A stretch of 64,000 bases of DNA, taken from NCBI RefSeq assembly GCF_947494555.1, contig NZ_CANLVF010000001.1, forward strand, positions 1,488,001 to 1,552,000, written 5' to 3'. A program made the position numbers and the translations under genes. Below the pieces are notes generated by a model. It ran no database searches, was not told where the DNA came from, and saw nothing but the letters and a program-made list of their open reading frames with translations. Position 1 is the first letter of the stretch. The number at the start of each line of letters is the position of its first letter. The stretch comes from an uncultured Roseibium sp. (GTDB lineage: Bacteria > Pseudomonadota > Alphaproteobacteria > Rhizobiales > Stappiaceae). Positions 40,201-46,344 of this stretch are shown piece after piece.

Positions 40201-40698
40201 AACGAGACACAGACAGAAAGCCTTGTTGCTTCGGCTTCAGCCGATGTTGCCGAGCTGGGTGCTCTCGTTACAGGATCGGTGATCAGGGGCGACGACGGTG
40301 ACAACATCCTGGTCGGCACTGATGGAGATGACGTTCTGATTGGCGGTCTTGGCATCGACACTTTGACCGGTGGCGGTGGCGCTGACACATTTGTTCTCAA
40401 TTCGCTTGCCGAAGCCGATATCATTACGGACTACTCATTCGCAGACGGCGACAAGATCGATCTCGGGGAGCTTCTCGAAGGTGCGTTCGCAACAGCTGCG
40501 AATGCCGGTGACTTTGTCCGCGCTGAAAAACAGGCGGATGGCGAAGTCAGGCTGGAAGTTGATCTGGACGGTCAAGGCACGGCGCACGACTGGCAAAGCG
40601 CGGCGACCCTTCAAGAGCATGGTTCTATGGGCGAAACGATCCGCGTTGTGCTCGACGTGGAAGGAAGCGAAGCGCAAATCCCGGTAAATGTCGCCTAA
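31276..40698 (+). CDS. Giant LapA-like type I-secreted RTX adhesin, 3140 residues
   Basis: Surface adhesin without a signal peptide, exported by a type I system. Order from the ATG at 31276: N-terminal retention-like module (1-118); TAAG at 121-124; linker; about a dozen acidic Ig-like repeats resembling the T1SS-143/DUF5801 class (from about 200 to 2390), each with a LNIxWGADDxD strand, YTFELLGNIDH and a VTVxDDxP ending; a proprotein-convertase P-like domain inserted at about 1071-1210; RTX calcium repeats (about 2448-2615); an Asp-rich EF-hand-like segment (about 2693-2815); a final RTX block (about 3003-3045) with the C-terminal export signal. A TTG two codons upstream is an alternative start. 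Repeats 7-9 are almost identical. The genes for its export and release lie downstream on the opposite strand. Confidence 0.9.
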   Translation: MNEFVRIAQATPSAATDSASAIAEGNGPLLIERPLAQQSIVMLKGADQLVDFRQILDETISFFRIDGDLQMIFADGGMIIIQDFFSGESVADLLIVGDEEFLSLDDFISLANLQVADEIQTAAGDTSNLATALGSPQSSGQTFEPTDIGSLGDGLGVADLLVGEGPTERGFIVDDFSDAEENTSPDIGTPVDSTLDEQNLPEGTDPNNPVSATASLDVFFGDNAGGDVRLEFDGLPSGLTSDGDALVFGVTSNADGGQTLTATKSGSGELVFTVTLNVTGVGASLGGQYTFDLFGNLDHVADGQGDIIPLVFGFNAIDANGDTDSDVFTVNIIDDQPEGGESEQASFDEQALSNGTDPGSSALVASGALNILWGADNADSASDGAAQDTPGGTGNRSVVFAAVQPTSTKATTSDGVTLDFELSENDTVLTAYKGDGRLDADKIFEVSLFDDDTGSYTFELFGNIDHENGQTDPWILDFAALASDGDGDIVRTDFSVEIVDDEPEAGDAVQRTVQEHDLKNGTDPDPSALTKTGDLNIVWGADDADAANDGEFQDTPGGPGNRSVVFAAIADQPTQTTTSGGEALNYVLSQNGTVLTAYRGAGRMDADKVFEVSLSDDGTGFYTFELLGNIDHNPPGSNGQMVAWNLDFAFVAADGDGDTATGEFRVTVVDDEPLAGTAEQSTVAEHDLPTGTDPDAVALVQSGELNVIWGADDADTDDVDTDDAGGVQDTPGVTGNRSITFAPIADQPTQETTSDGVTLEYVLSANDTVLTAYKGAGRLDADKVFEVSLSDDGTGSYSFELLGNIDHTSGQTESWDLDFTFVASDSDGDTVQGDFRVTVADDAPITGEADLGVVEEEELEGGLDDPFPFDLDGAASQAGTPLTNRFSGSLNIVWGADDNDTADSDLNGLPVQDDATGADQRSVIFSDVADGLIADPASIVSVLDGSGDTVDLTSLTSRGDALSFVLSGDGTQLTAYAEYGQAGERSVFRVALSDDDSGSYTFILDDVLDHPIQDTTPFDEDALSLSFNYLAEDSDGDRAAGSFEVLAIDDGPLFRTDDIHTIDSLVPVAFTETADLRIPADGTSGTIFSNIEVTTPGTILDVNVSLEVQHSFSGDLLVFLVHPDGTEIRLIQDSFERTQPVDGVVSFDDDAATSIGTGNTNIVGTWLPDSSLNLDFYEGRDQLGVWTLQVTDANGGDVGQLVSWTLDIQTGVSAVVDEDDLSTQRGGGIDDNVDGNNDQATGDNSTITNALLDGDSDPTTVFGNLGVLWGADNENSVENGGASAGIGDRAVTFIEGAGGTIESLEALGLTSNGDALSYSLNAATDLLTATAGGRVVFTVELFDTDTGSFKFDLQDALDHPSGEAENDIILNISFVATDSDGDTGTSTFSVAVDDDLPIIGDDADVGEISEGANSPITGNLDISWGADAGDAGTDGTTQDTPSGTGNRSVVFAAIADQPTQATTSDGVALEYVLSENDTVLTAYQGVGRLDADKVFEVSLSDDGTGAFTFELLGNIDHVNGQTDTWDLDFAYVATDSDGDTIAAEFQVTVSDGAPIAGAADDVTVEESDLANGTDPDATALTQSGNLNITWGADDTDAGTDGTTQDTPGGTGNRSVVFAAIADQPTQATTSDGVALEYVLSENDTVLTAYQGAGRLDADKVFEVSLSDDGTGAYTFELFGNIDNVNGQTDTWNLDFAYVATDSDGDSVDGDLRVIVTDDEPLAGAADDATFEESDLANGTDPDATALTQSGNLNITWGADDTDAGTDGTTQDTPGGTGNRSVVFAAIADQPTQATTSDGVALEYVLSENDTVLTAYQGAGRLDADKVFEVSLSDDGTGAYTFELLGNIDHVNGQTDAWSLDFAYVASDSDGDTVSAEFRVTVGDDAPEIDLRVEDYVRIDETYGLHSDNVFDPFTGEYDPDVVALFEDVSQPGSDDDLIGPIYASYGVVGFDVNVGADDDADIDLSLRIDDAASGLTTTEGDAITLSLEDGLVVGRIANGDAVFAVHIDENGEVSIVQFQSLSHPDTSTSDEHITLDGKISAVLTVTDGDGDVVSEDVSIGADVTFDDDGPSAFRRGSGVTQNETAAGTIVSGQLQFDGGADGATVTGIDFISNGDYIRTIDPDASGGDRRGSLSADGQPIVWSSATDANGVITVTAVLEGTATTAFEIIINPDGSYTYQQFVGFDHPDENETGRDDQLTFRMRFTVTDGDGDPDTATAVFRVRDGGPEIGVVADALVEEDGVPALAGIDLAIDWGADDANDDGGIPGDRSVAFAEPVAEDTISFSDANGTLDELYSGGELVNFTFINGVLVGYTGAVPGGTTDSNVVLIAALSDVGTGSYDFLLVQPLDHTAPVGTDHYLDLSFAYAATDADGDVSETATFTVRVDAAGTVTPIDYSNLSTGVFVNLDDTARTYLGQTVAAETATDRDGVDPAVIGIDSVSGLDDAAGGTGNDVLVGNDNDNTLSGNDGDDVLVGRGGFNLLDGGSGSDTADYSDNEEGIVVRQDLGWATDASNLDSGLANLIQGINNNTIAHDDLVSVENINGSQFDDFLFGNNESNTLSGGDGDDDIFGLGGSDTLIGGEGNDELYAILGNNKLIGGAGQDLLVSGAGSDEFVFAAGEGSATAAGADRIQFYKDGLDTIVITGGLTFADLVIGDDGAGNAAIFETVNNQFVAVLTGISSAVLTSSDFSFSSDPIVLDLDGDGVELVSAEDGVAFDLNGDGQAEVSGWVGADDGILVMDLDGSGKIESGKEVFSEVFNEGGFADSLEALALLDSNGDGLIDASDEAFTDLRVWQDVNTDGVSQDGELSTLSDLGIESINLNAGQVYKTVSGNTVYAEGTYQTVDGSTGSYAGTAFNTLGGGEHDADETTRQSTAMAAGIALVLYSATAQEVEAGLSQIAVTGAPEHGEVSVSEDFTVTFNPAAGYEGADSVELALVYADGSVVTREVEIEVRADETTSTSEQATAAELPGASLDNETQTESLVASASADVAELGALVTGSVIRGDDGDNILVGTDGDDVLIGGLGIDTLTGGGGADTFVLNSLAEADIITDYSFADGDKIDLGELLEGAFATAANAGDFVRAEKQADGEVRLEVDLDGQGTAHDWQSAATLQEHGSMGETIRVVLDVEGSEAQIPVNVA
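31636..31647 (+). other. Codons of the putative LapG cleavage site Thr-Ala-Ala-Gly
   Basis: ACG GCG GCG GGT encode T121-A122-A123-G124 of the adhesin, right after the N-terminal module. LapG-type proteases cut LapA-family adhesins between the two alanines of a TAAG site at about this position (around residue 108 in LapA). A LapG homologue is at 41649-42605. Confidence 0.7.
35527..36926 (+). repeat. Three near-identical 498-bp tandem repeats inside the adhesin gene
   Basis: The units starting near 35473 (5' part diverged), 35971 and 36469 are offset by exactly 498 bp (166 codons) and differ at only a few bases over most of their length. For example, GAATCCGATCTTGCCAATGG occurs at 35971 and again at 36469. 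Older copies of the same fold (from about 32300) are much more diverged at DNA level, so these three arose recently by duplication or gene conversion. Confidence 0.88.
38620..39120 (+). repeat. RTX calcium-binding nonapeptide repeats
   Basis: Runs of the pattern GGxGxDxLx, for example GTGNDVLVGNDNDNTLSG, GNDGDDVLVG, GGDGDDDIFGLGGSDTLIG and GGEGNDELYA. They fold into a calcium-bound beta-roll outside the cell. A second short block is at 40285-40400 (GDDGDNILVGTDGDDVLIGG). Confidence 0.9.
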
Positions 40699-40717
40699 GA
40701 TATTGAGCTTTAGGAAT

Positions 40718-40746
40718 AAAAAAAGCGGGCTTTTGCCCGCCTTTTT
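40718..40746. terminator. Bidirectional rho-independent terminator
   Basis: Stem GCGGGC/GCCCGC with TTTT loop, an A-run before and a T-run after. It lies 20 bp after the adhesin stop and before the end of the convergent operon, so it ends both transcripts. Confidence 0.92.
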
Positions 40747-40808
40747 GGGTCTGACGTCATGGTTCAGGCGTTGACCCCTGCAGTTCGAAAGTCAGAGACG
40801 AGTTGAAT

Positions 40809-41552
40809 TCAAGCTTCGCGATGTCTTCGGCGACGCAGGAGAAATGCACCTGCAAGGCCGGTTCCCAAGACTGACAATCCGGCAATGATCGCGAGCGAGC
40901 GGGTCGCGTTCGGAATATCAGCCATAGCCCTGCTCGGCGAAAGCAGCGATGTTCCACCCTGGATGCTCGATGTCGTTGATGGTGCGTTTCCATCCTGGGT
41001 CAGCAATATGGTTTCAGTTTCGAGTGAAATGTAGCCTTTGATTGTTCCCGCTGGCGTTCCCGGATTTTTAATATCCTCGACCACCGCTTCAACCATTTTT
41101 CGTTGCTCTGCGTCAGGTTTAGAAGCAGACCCTCCTGCGCTCAGGATCTCAGCTCCCTGGGCATCCTGAAGGGCGATGCGCGCAAGGCCGGTTTCTCGGC
41201 TCGCGGCTTCAAGAACGGTCCGCAGATATGTTTCCAGCTCGCGCGTCTCCACGCTTTCCGGCTGTTCGGTTGCGAGCTCGACAAATTCCGGAACGAGCGG
41301 CAATGTCGCCAATTCTTCCAATCTCAGACGTGGGCGGATCAGGTTTGCGTCCTCAAGAGCACTGACGAGTTTCGCTCGCTGCTCTGACGCGAACTTTTCC
41401 TCCGCCACCAAGGTGGACCTTTGCCGATCCGCCAAAAAATATCCGCCGGAAATGACACAGGCCGACAACACACAACTGACCACAGCCAGGCAAAGCGCTG
41501 GTGTGAGCACAAGGGAGCCGCGAATCAATCCGGATTGTTTTTGCTTTTTCAT
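40809..41552 (-). CDS. Two-TM membrane protein with periplasmic domain, next to the LapG-like gene
   Basis: I do not recognise this 247-residue protein as a named family. It has a short basic N-terminus (KKQKQSG), TM1 at about 14-40, a periplasmic domain of about 180 residues, TM2 at about 219-240 and a basic tail RRRRHREA. The first part of the domain is helical; the second part (IALQDAQGAEILSAGG, then AGTIKGYISLETETI) has a PAS/Cache-like look, comparable in layout to the periplasmic part of LapD. It has no HAMP, GGDEF or EAL domain. It is the last gene after the lapG-like gene (96 bp gap) on the same strand. A LapG-binding or adhesin-surveillance role is plausible but unproven. Confidence 0.75.
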   Translation of the reverse strand: MKKQKQSGLIRGSLVLTPALCLAVVSCVLSACVISGGYFLADRQRSTLVAEEKFASEQRAKLVSALEDANLIRPRLRLEELATLPLVPEFVELATEQPESVETRELETYLRTVLEAASRETGLARIALQDAQGAEILSAGGSASKPDAEQRKMVEAVVEDIKNPGTPAGTIKGYISLETETILLTQDGNAPSTTSSIQGGTSLLSPSRAMADIPNATRSLAIIAGLSVLGTGLAGAFLLRRRRHREA

Positions 41553-41648
41553 AGGCAGCGTATAACACGCCTGCCTGCGCAGGGCAGGTGTCGAAGACTA
41601 TTTCGCCCTGATGTGCCGCAGGCGTGCCAGAATGTGACGGCTTTCCGC

Positions 41649-42605
41649 TCAGCGTGTTGCGGACTTAAGCCGTGCGGCCAGATTGACCGGTTTGCCCGCG
41701 TTTGGCATGTGGCTCCATTCGCCGGCAGCATTCACGGAATAGAGCGCCTGATAGTGCGGAAGATCACGCTCGAACCGGACGCGTGAGAAACGGTTGTCCA
41801 GAATAAGCCACTTGCCATTGTGCCGAACGGACAGGACGGCATGATATTGGCGGGCTGCCGTGTCGCGCAATACAACGATGCGCATGTCCTCATCCTTGAC
41901 GCCAAGGTCGCGGAACAATGCGTATTTCAAGATGGCATAATCTTCACAGTCGCCTGCACGCCGGGTGAGTGTCTCTACCGGGCTCGCCCAATATTCGGCC
42001 TTCTTATAGAGAAAGCTGTCTTCCCGATAGGCCAGCAAGCGGTTGACCATGTAGTTGACTTTCGGGATCTGCAGACCGCGCCGCAACGGGCTAACCTGGT
42101 CCAGGATTGCCGAATAGGCGCGAAATCCGTGCCTGGTTCGACCAGCGTCTTGCGCCGTTCCTTCCAGTTCCGAGACTGCACGTTGCCAGCGTTGCGAAAC
42201 AGGCGAAATCGAAACAGGTTTGCCGCGCAAGCCAAACAGTCTTGTCGGAGTGGGGGCAGCGGATTGCGCAGCGGGCGCGTTTAATGCGAATTGTCGGTTT
42301 GCTCGTGCCGGCTTGGATCGCGGTTTGCCAATGGGATCAACGCGCGTTTCCGACAATGCTATCCGGGTCGCCGATTTGACCTGACTCGGCACACTGTGAG
42401 GCGTTGCGGAGGAGGCTGTCTCGATGGAAACGTCACTGAAGACCCCGGCGTCTGTTCTGCCAGACGAAAGGGCTGGGGTATCCTCAGCAGATGAAGCGGC
42501 AGACAACAGGTTCAACGACAGGCCCAAAATGCATGCCTGCCAAAACGAACGCAATACTGTCCCGCTCACAGCCGGTTGTGCCGGTGCGGTTGCTCCGTGA
42601 TCCAT
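41649..42605 (-). CDS. lapG: LapG-type periplasmic transglutaminase-like cysteine protease
   Basis: Bacterial transglutaminase-like cysteine protease of 318 residues. An N-terminal signal-type hydrophobic stretch (about 22-40) sends it to the periplasm, followed by a low-complexity Ala/Ser/Pro linker (41-120). The catalytic triad is visible as Cys220 in AGDCEDYAILKYAL, His255 in QYHAVLSV and Asp270 in ILDNRF; the DCED block also carries the calcium-binding acids of LapG. LapG proteases cut LapA-like adhesins at TAAG to release biofilm cells, and the adhesin here carries that site. It lies 30 bp after the HlyD gene in the secretion operon. The long linker is unusual. Confidence 0.88.
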   Translation of the reverse strand: MDHGATAPAQPAVSGTVLRSFWQACILGLSLNLLSAASSAEDTPALSSGRTDAGVFSDVSIETASSATPHSVPSQVKSATRIALSETRVDPIGKPRSKPARANRQFALNAPAAQSAAPTPTRLFGLRGKPVSISPVSQRWQRAVSELEGTAQDAGRTRHGFRAYSAILDQVSPLRRGLQIPKVNYMVNRLLAYREDSFLYKKAEYWASPVETLTRRAGDCEDYAILKYALFRDLGVKDEDMRIVVLRDTAARQYHAVLSVRHNGKWLILDNRFSRVRFERDLPHYQALYSVNAAGEWSHMPNAGKPVNLAARLKSATR

Positions 42606-42635
42606 CTGCCGATCGCCTCGTTTATTGCCGAGACG

Positions 42636-43949
42636 TCAGCGCTCCCTGAGTGCTTCGTCCCGAACTTTCTTGATCGGCTTCAAGATGTAGTCCAGGACCG
42701 TTTTCTCCCCGGTTAATATATCTATCGAAGCAACCATTCCTGGTATTATTGGTAAAGGTTCAGTGTCCGAGCCGAGGTAGTTTTTATCTGTTCTTATCAT
42801 GACGCGGAAGAAACGATTGCCTTCCTCGTCTTCAGTGGTGTCCGCACTGATCCTCTCCAGATTGCCCTCGAGCCCGCCATATATTGAAGAGTCGTAAGCC
42901 GTTATTTTTACTTGTGCTTTCTGGCCCGGATGAAGAAACGCGACGTCTTTGGGCCGGATTTGCGCCTCGATCAGAAGCGTGTCTTCGAGGGGCACGATTT
43001 CTACCAGATCCGCCGCGGGCTGGACCACCGCACCGATTGTCGTGATGTTCAGTTTGTTAATGATGCCCTTGACCGGAGAAACGAGTTCGGTTCTTCGCAC
43101 CCTGTCCGCGGCCCCCCTCAACGTCTCGTTGATGACGGCGAGTTCGCCGCGGGCTTCGGCGAGCTCCTGGCTCGCTTCGGAGACAAACGTTGCAACGGCG
43201 CTGCTGGAGCGTTCATTCGCTTCCTCGCGCGCTGCCAAGGCTCTATTTACCGACGCCTTTGTGATGGCCAGCTCGCCTTCGCTTTCCTTCAATTGGCGTT
43301 GCAATTGCAGGAACTCGATCTCAGGCAACACCTTCCGCTCATAAAGGCTCTGTTTGATTTCGACTTCCCGTTCCATGATTTCGGTAACGGTTTCGAGCTT
43401 TGCCTGTTTCGCAAGCAGTTCCTGGTATTCCTGCTCGCGCTGCGAGAACTGGTTCTGAAGAACGCGCAATTCATTGTCCAGGCTGGCTTTTTTGTCCTGA
43501 TAGACGTTTTCCTCTTCCCGAATTAGGCCAGGCGCTTCATGCAACAATTCTTCGGGAAACGCCAATGGCTGCTGGTCGGCCTCAGAATCCAGCCGCGCGA
43601 CACGTGCCATCAGCGCCCAACGGCGCTGCCGGATTTCGCCGAGTTGAGAGGAAAATGTCGTGTCGTCGATTTCGATCAACGGCTGACCTTCGTCGACAAT
43701 GTCGCCTTCTTCGACGAAGATCTTCTCGACAATTCCCCGTTCCGGCGCCTGGACAACCTGGATCTGGCGTGAGGGGACAACGCGTCCGTCTCCTCGAGTG
43801 ACTTCCTCAAGGGTCGCGAAATAGGCCCACGCCAGCATCACGACAAACAACACCAATCCAATCCGGATTACATTTGTGGTGTATCGCGGCGGTTTCGTCT
43901 GGATGATGTCGCGAATGTCGTGGGCGTAGTTCCAGTCGTCCGACCTCAT
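42636..43949 (-). CDS. HlyD-type membrane fusion protein of type I secretion (LapC-like)
   Basis: Adaptor of 437 residues that joins the ABC exporter to the TolC channel across the periplasm. One TM near residues 29-46 (IGLVLFVVMLAWAYFATLEE), a biotinyl-lipoyl half (GIVEKIFVEEGDIVDEGQPL), a long coiled coil (about 130-290) and the second lipoyl/beta-barrel part (SPVKGIINKLNITTIGAVV, LHPGQKAQVKITAYD). Its ATG overlaps the stop of the exporter gene by 4 bp, so they are translated together. Full length for the family. Confidence 0.93.
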   Translation of the reverse strand: MRSDDWNYAHDIRDIIQTKPPRYTTNVIRIGLVLFVVMLAWAYFATLEEVTRGDGRVVPSRQIQVVQAPERGIVEKIFVEEGDIVDEGQPLIEIDDTTFSSQLGEIRQRRWALMARVARLDSEADQQPLAFPEELLHEAPGLIREEENVYQDKKASLDNELRVLQNQFSQREQEYQELLAKQAKLETVTEIMEREVEIKQSLYERKVLPEIEFLQLQRQLKESEGELAITKASVNRALAAREEANERSSSAVATFVSEASQELAEARGELAVINETLRGAADRVRRTELVSPVKGIINKLNITTIGAVVQPAADLVEIVPLEDTLLIEAQIRPKDVAFLHPGQKAQVKITAYDSSIYGGLEGNLERISADTTEDEEGNRFFRVMIRTDKNYLGSDTEPLPIIPGMVASIDILTGEKTVLDYILKPIKKVRDEALRER

Positions 43950-46150
43950 GACGCGCCACCTTGTGTGCCTTGCTGGTTCGCAGCATTGACCGCGCCGAGC
44001 TCCTGGAGCTTTTTCAGGACCTCCTGGCGTGGACCATCGAGAGCAAGCTTGCCGAAATCGAGCGTGATGAGGCGATCCGTCAGTTCAACGAGGCTCATGC
44101 GGTGCGTGCTGATAATGACGGTCGTATCAGGCGAGTTGAAGTCCATCAGTCGTGTGATCAAACGGCGCTCTGAGGCTAGGTCGAGATGACTAGAGGGTTC
44201 ATCAAGGAAAAGAACGCGTGGTTTTCTCAAGAGAATGCGGGCCAGCGCAACTGCCTGCTTTTGACCACCGGACAGGAAACGGCCACCTTCACCGACCTGC
44301 AGGTCGTATCCAAGCGGGCTTTGCGCCACAAATTCCTCAACACCGGCAATCCGGGCTGCTTCAACGAGTGCATCGTCGTCTGCAAACGGGTCTCCAGCGC
44401 TAATGTTTTCGCGGACTGTGCCGCTGAAGAGCACATTGTCCTGTGAAAGAAATCCGACATTTGACCGCAGGTCCGCCGGGTCGAATTGACGGGTGTCGGT
44501 CCCATCAATCAACACCGTACCGTTTGATGGGTAGTAAAGTCCGGATACCAGGCGGCCGATCGTGCTTTTGCCGGAGCCAACGCGCCCGATCAATCCGACC
44601 GTCTCGCCTGGCGTGATCTTGAAGGAAATGTTCTTGAGACTGTCGTCTTCAGCGCCCGGATACCGGAAATTCACGCCCTTGAACTCTACCGAACCGGACG
44701 CGATGCGCTTGTTGACATAGGTTCGCCCGGGCTTGCGCTCGGTGTCCGTCGACATGACTTCGTCAAGGATCTTGTAGGAGTGGAGCGTCTGGCGCAGGCG
44801 TGTGAGGGTATTGGCAACGTTGGCAAGCGGTGCGAGCACCCGCCCGGAAAGCATCATCGCGGCAATCAGCGCGCCCATGGTGATGTCGCCGCTCTGGATG
44901 AGGTAGACGCCCCAGACAATGATGGCAATGGAAACGGACGCCTGAACCAGCCCCGTGCCTGTTTGTGCGATCAGCGCCCAGAACCGCCCCTTCATGATGG
45001 CCGCGCTGCTTGCTGCGACAGAGCGTTCCCACTTGGTTTGCATGCGGCCTTCGGCGTTCAAGGCGCGGACCGTATCAAGGTTGGCAATGCTCTCGACCAG
45101 AATGGAATGGCGGATTGCGCTTTCCGTGTGTGACTGCTCGATGGCACCTGAAAGTGGAGCCTGCACAAACAGGCTGATAGCGAGCACCACCGGCACCGCG
45201 ATCAATGGCACGATTGCGATCGGTCCGACCAGAAGAAACAGGACCGCGACGAAAATACCGATGAAAAAGACATCGATGATCGAAACCAGAGAAGACGACG
45301 TGATGAACTCGCGAACGTTTTCAAACTCACGGATGTGGTTGGCGAACTGACCAGAGCTGACAGGGCGCTTTTCGAAGTCGATCGCAAGCGCATGCGCAAA
45401 AATCTTGCTTGCAAGCGCATTGTCTGCCTGCTTGCCGGCAACGTTGATGATCTGTCCACGTGCGATTTTTAGGACAAAGTCGAATACCAGCGTGAGTATG
45501 ACACCGATTGCCAATGCCCATAGCGTCGGTATCGCGAAATTCGGTACCACGCGATCATAGACATTCATTGTGAACAACGGAGAGGCGAGGGCCAAAAGAT
45601 TGATCAGGAGAGCCGCGACCGCAACATGGATGTAGTCGCGCCAGAAGGTCGAGATCGTGCTCCAGAACCAGTGTCCCCGTGGCCCGAGCGCACGTTCGCT
45701 CAAGCCGGAAGAGTCGTTCTCTGGCTGGAAAAAGATGGCGTAGCCGCTGTAGCTGCCGCGGATTTCATCTAACGAGTGTTGACGCTTGTCCGATGACCGC
45801 GACGGGTCAACAAGCTCGACGGTTCCTGCCTCCTTGTTCATGCCGGTGAGCACGAGCATGTCGGAATTTTTCATCGCGATGATACAGGGAAGCGCCGGGA
45901 GCGGGATCGTGTCCAGTTCCTTCTTGTCCGGCAGGACATTCAAGCCGCAATTGGCAGCTGCGCGGCCGAGTATACCCACTGTTAGCCGGCTTCCGGCCTT
46001 CGGCAATCCGTTCCAGATCACGGAATCGGTTACGTGGAACCCATGCACGCGCGCAATGTATTTCAACGCGCTTGCAAGCGGATCGTTGTCATCTGACCCC
46101 TGCGGTGCGGTGTTCTTGTCTGAAGTTTCTTCGGTGCTTTTTTGCAGCAT
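43946..46150 (-). CDS. Type I secretion ABC exporter with N-terminal C39-like domain (LapB-like)
   Basis: Inner-membrane exporter of 734 residues. Residues about 25-150 form a peptidase-C39-like domain; I see no catalytic Cys at its start (ALKYIARVHGFHV), so it is probably a non-cleaving docking domain, as in LapB/HlyB. Then six TM helices and an ATPase with Walker A GRVGSGKST (about 525), signature LSGGQKQA and Walker B VLFLDEPSSHLD. It would power export of the adhesin on the other strand. Gene order is tolC, this gene, hlyD, lapG, small membrane gene. Confidence 0.93.
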   Translation of the reverse strand: MLQKSTEETSDKNTAPQGSDDNDPLASALKYIARVHGFHVTDSVIWNGLPKAGSRLTVGILGRAAANCGLNVLPDKKELDTIPLPALPCIIAMKNSDMLVLTGMNKEAGTVELVDPSRSSDKRQHSLDEIRGSYSGYAIFFQPENDSSGLSERALGPRGHWFWSTISTFWRDYIHVAVAALLINLLALASPLFTMNVYDRVVPNFAIPTLWALAIGVILTLVFDFVLKIARGQIINVAGKQADNALASKIFAHALAIDFEKRPVSSGQFANHIREFENVREFITSSSLVSIIDVFFIGIFVAVLFLLVGPIAIVPLIAVPVVLAISLFVQAPLSGAIEQSHTESAIRHSILVESIANLDTVRALNAEGRMQTKWERSVAASSAAIMKGRFWALIAQTGTGLVQASVSIAIIVWGVYLIQSGDITMGALIAAMMLSGRVLAPLANVANTLTRLRQTLHSYKILDEVMSTDTERKPGRTYVNKRIASGSVEFKGVNFRYPGAEDDSLKNISFKITPGETVGLIGRVGSGKSTIGRLVSGLYYPSNGTVLIDGTDTRQFDPADLRSNVGFLSQDNVLFSGTVRENISAGDPFADDDALVEAARIAGVEEFVAQSPLGYDLQVGEGGRFLSGGQKQAVALARILLRKPRVLFLDEPSSHLDLASERRLITRLMDFNSPDTTVIISTHRMSLVELTDRLITLDFGKLALDGPRQEVLKKLQELGAVNAANQQGTQGGAS

Positions 46151-46300
46151 ATTGGGTGCGGGCCACGGGCTTTGTCACCGTCCAGGTCTTTTCCAGAAGC
46201 GGGTCGGCCTGAGACATCCGGTCTATGCAACACAACGTGGTGCCCGAATAAGGCAGAAGCGTTCTGGAAAGTTCCTTCCTGCGGTCTTCTACGTAAATTA

Positions 46301-46328
46301 TTGGTTTGCCGGTGTTCCGGCAAACCAA
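46301..46328. other. Perfect 12-bp stem-loop between the TolC-like and exporter genes
   Basis: TTGGTTTGCCGG pairs perfectly with CCGGCAAACCAA around a 4-base loop, 16 bp after the TolC stop. No strong T-run follows on the minus strand, so it may be a weak terminator or an mRNA-stabilising hairpin that lowers expression of the later genes. The rest of the 194-bp gap may hold a second promoter. Confidence 0.6.
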
Positions 46329-46344
46329 ATATGCGTTTGAAACG

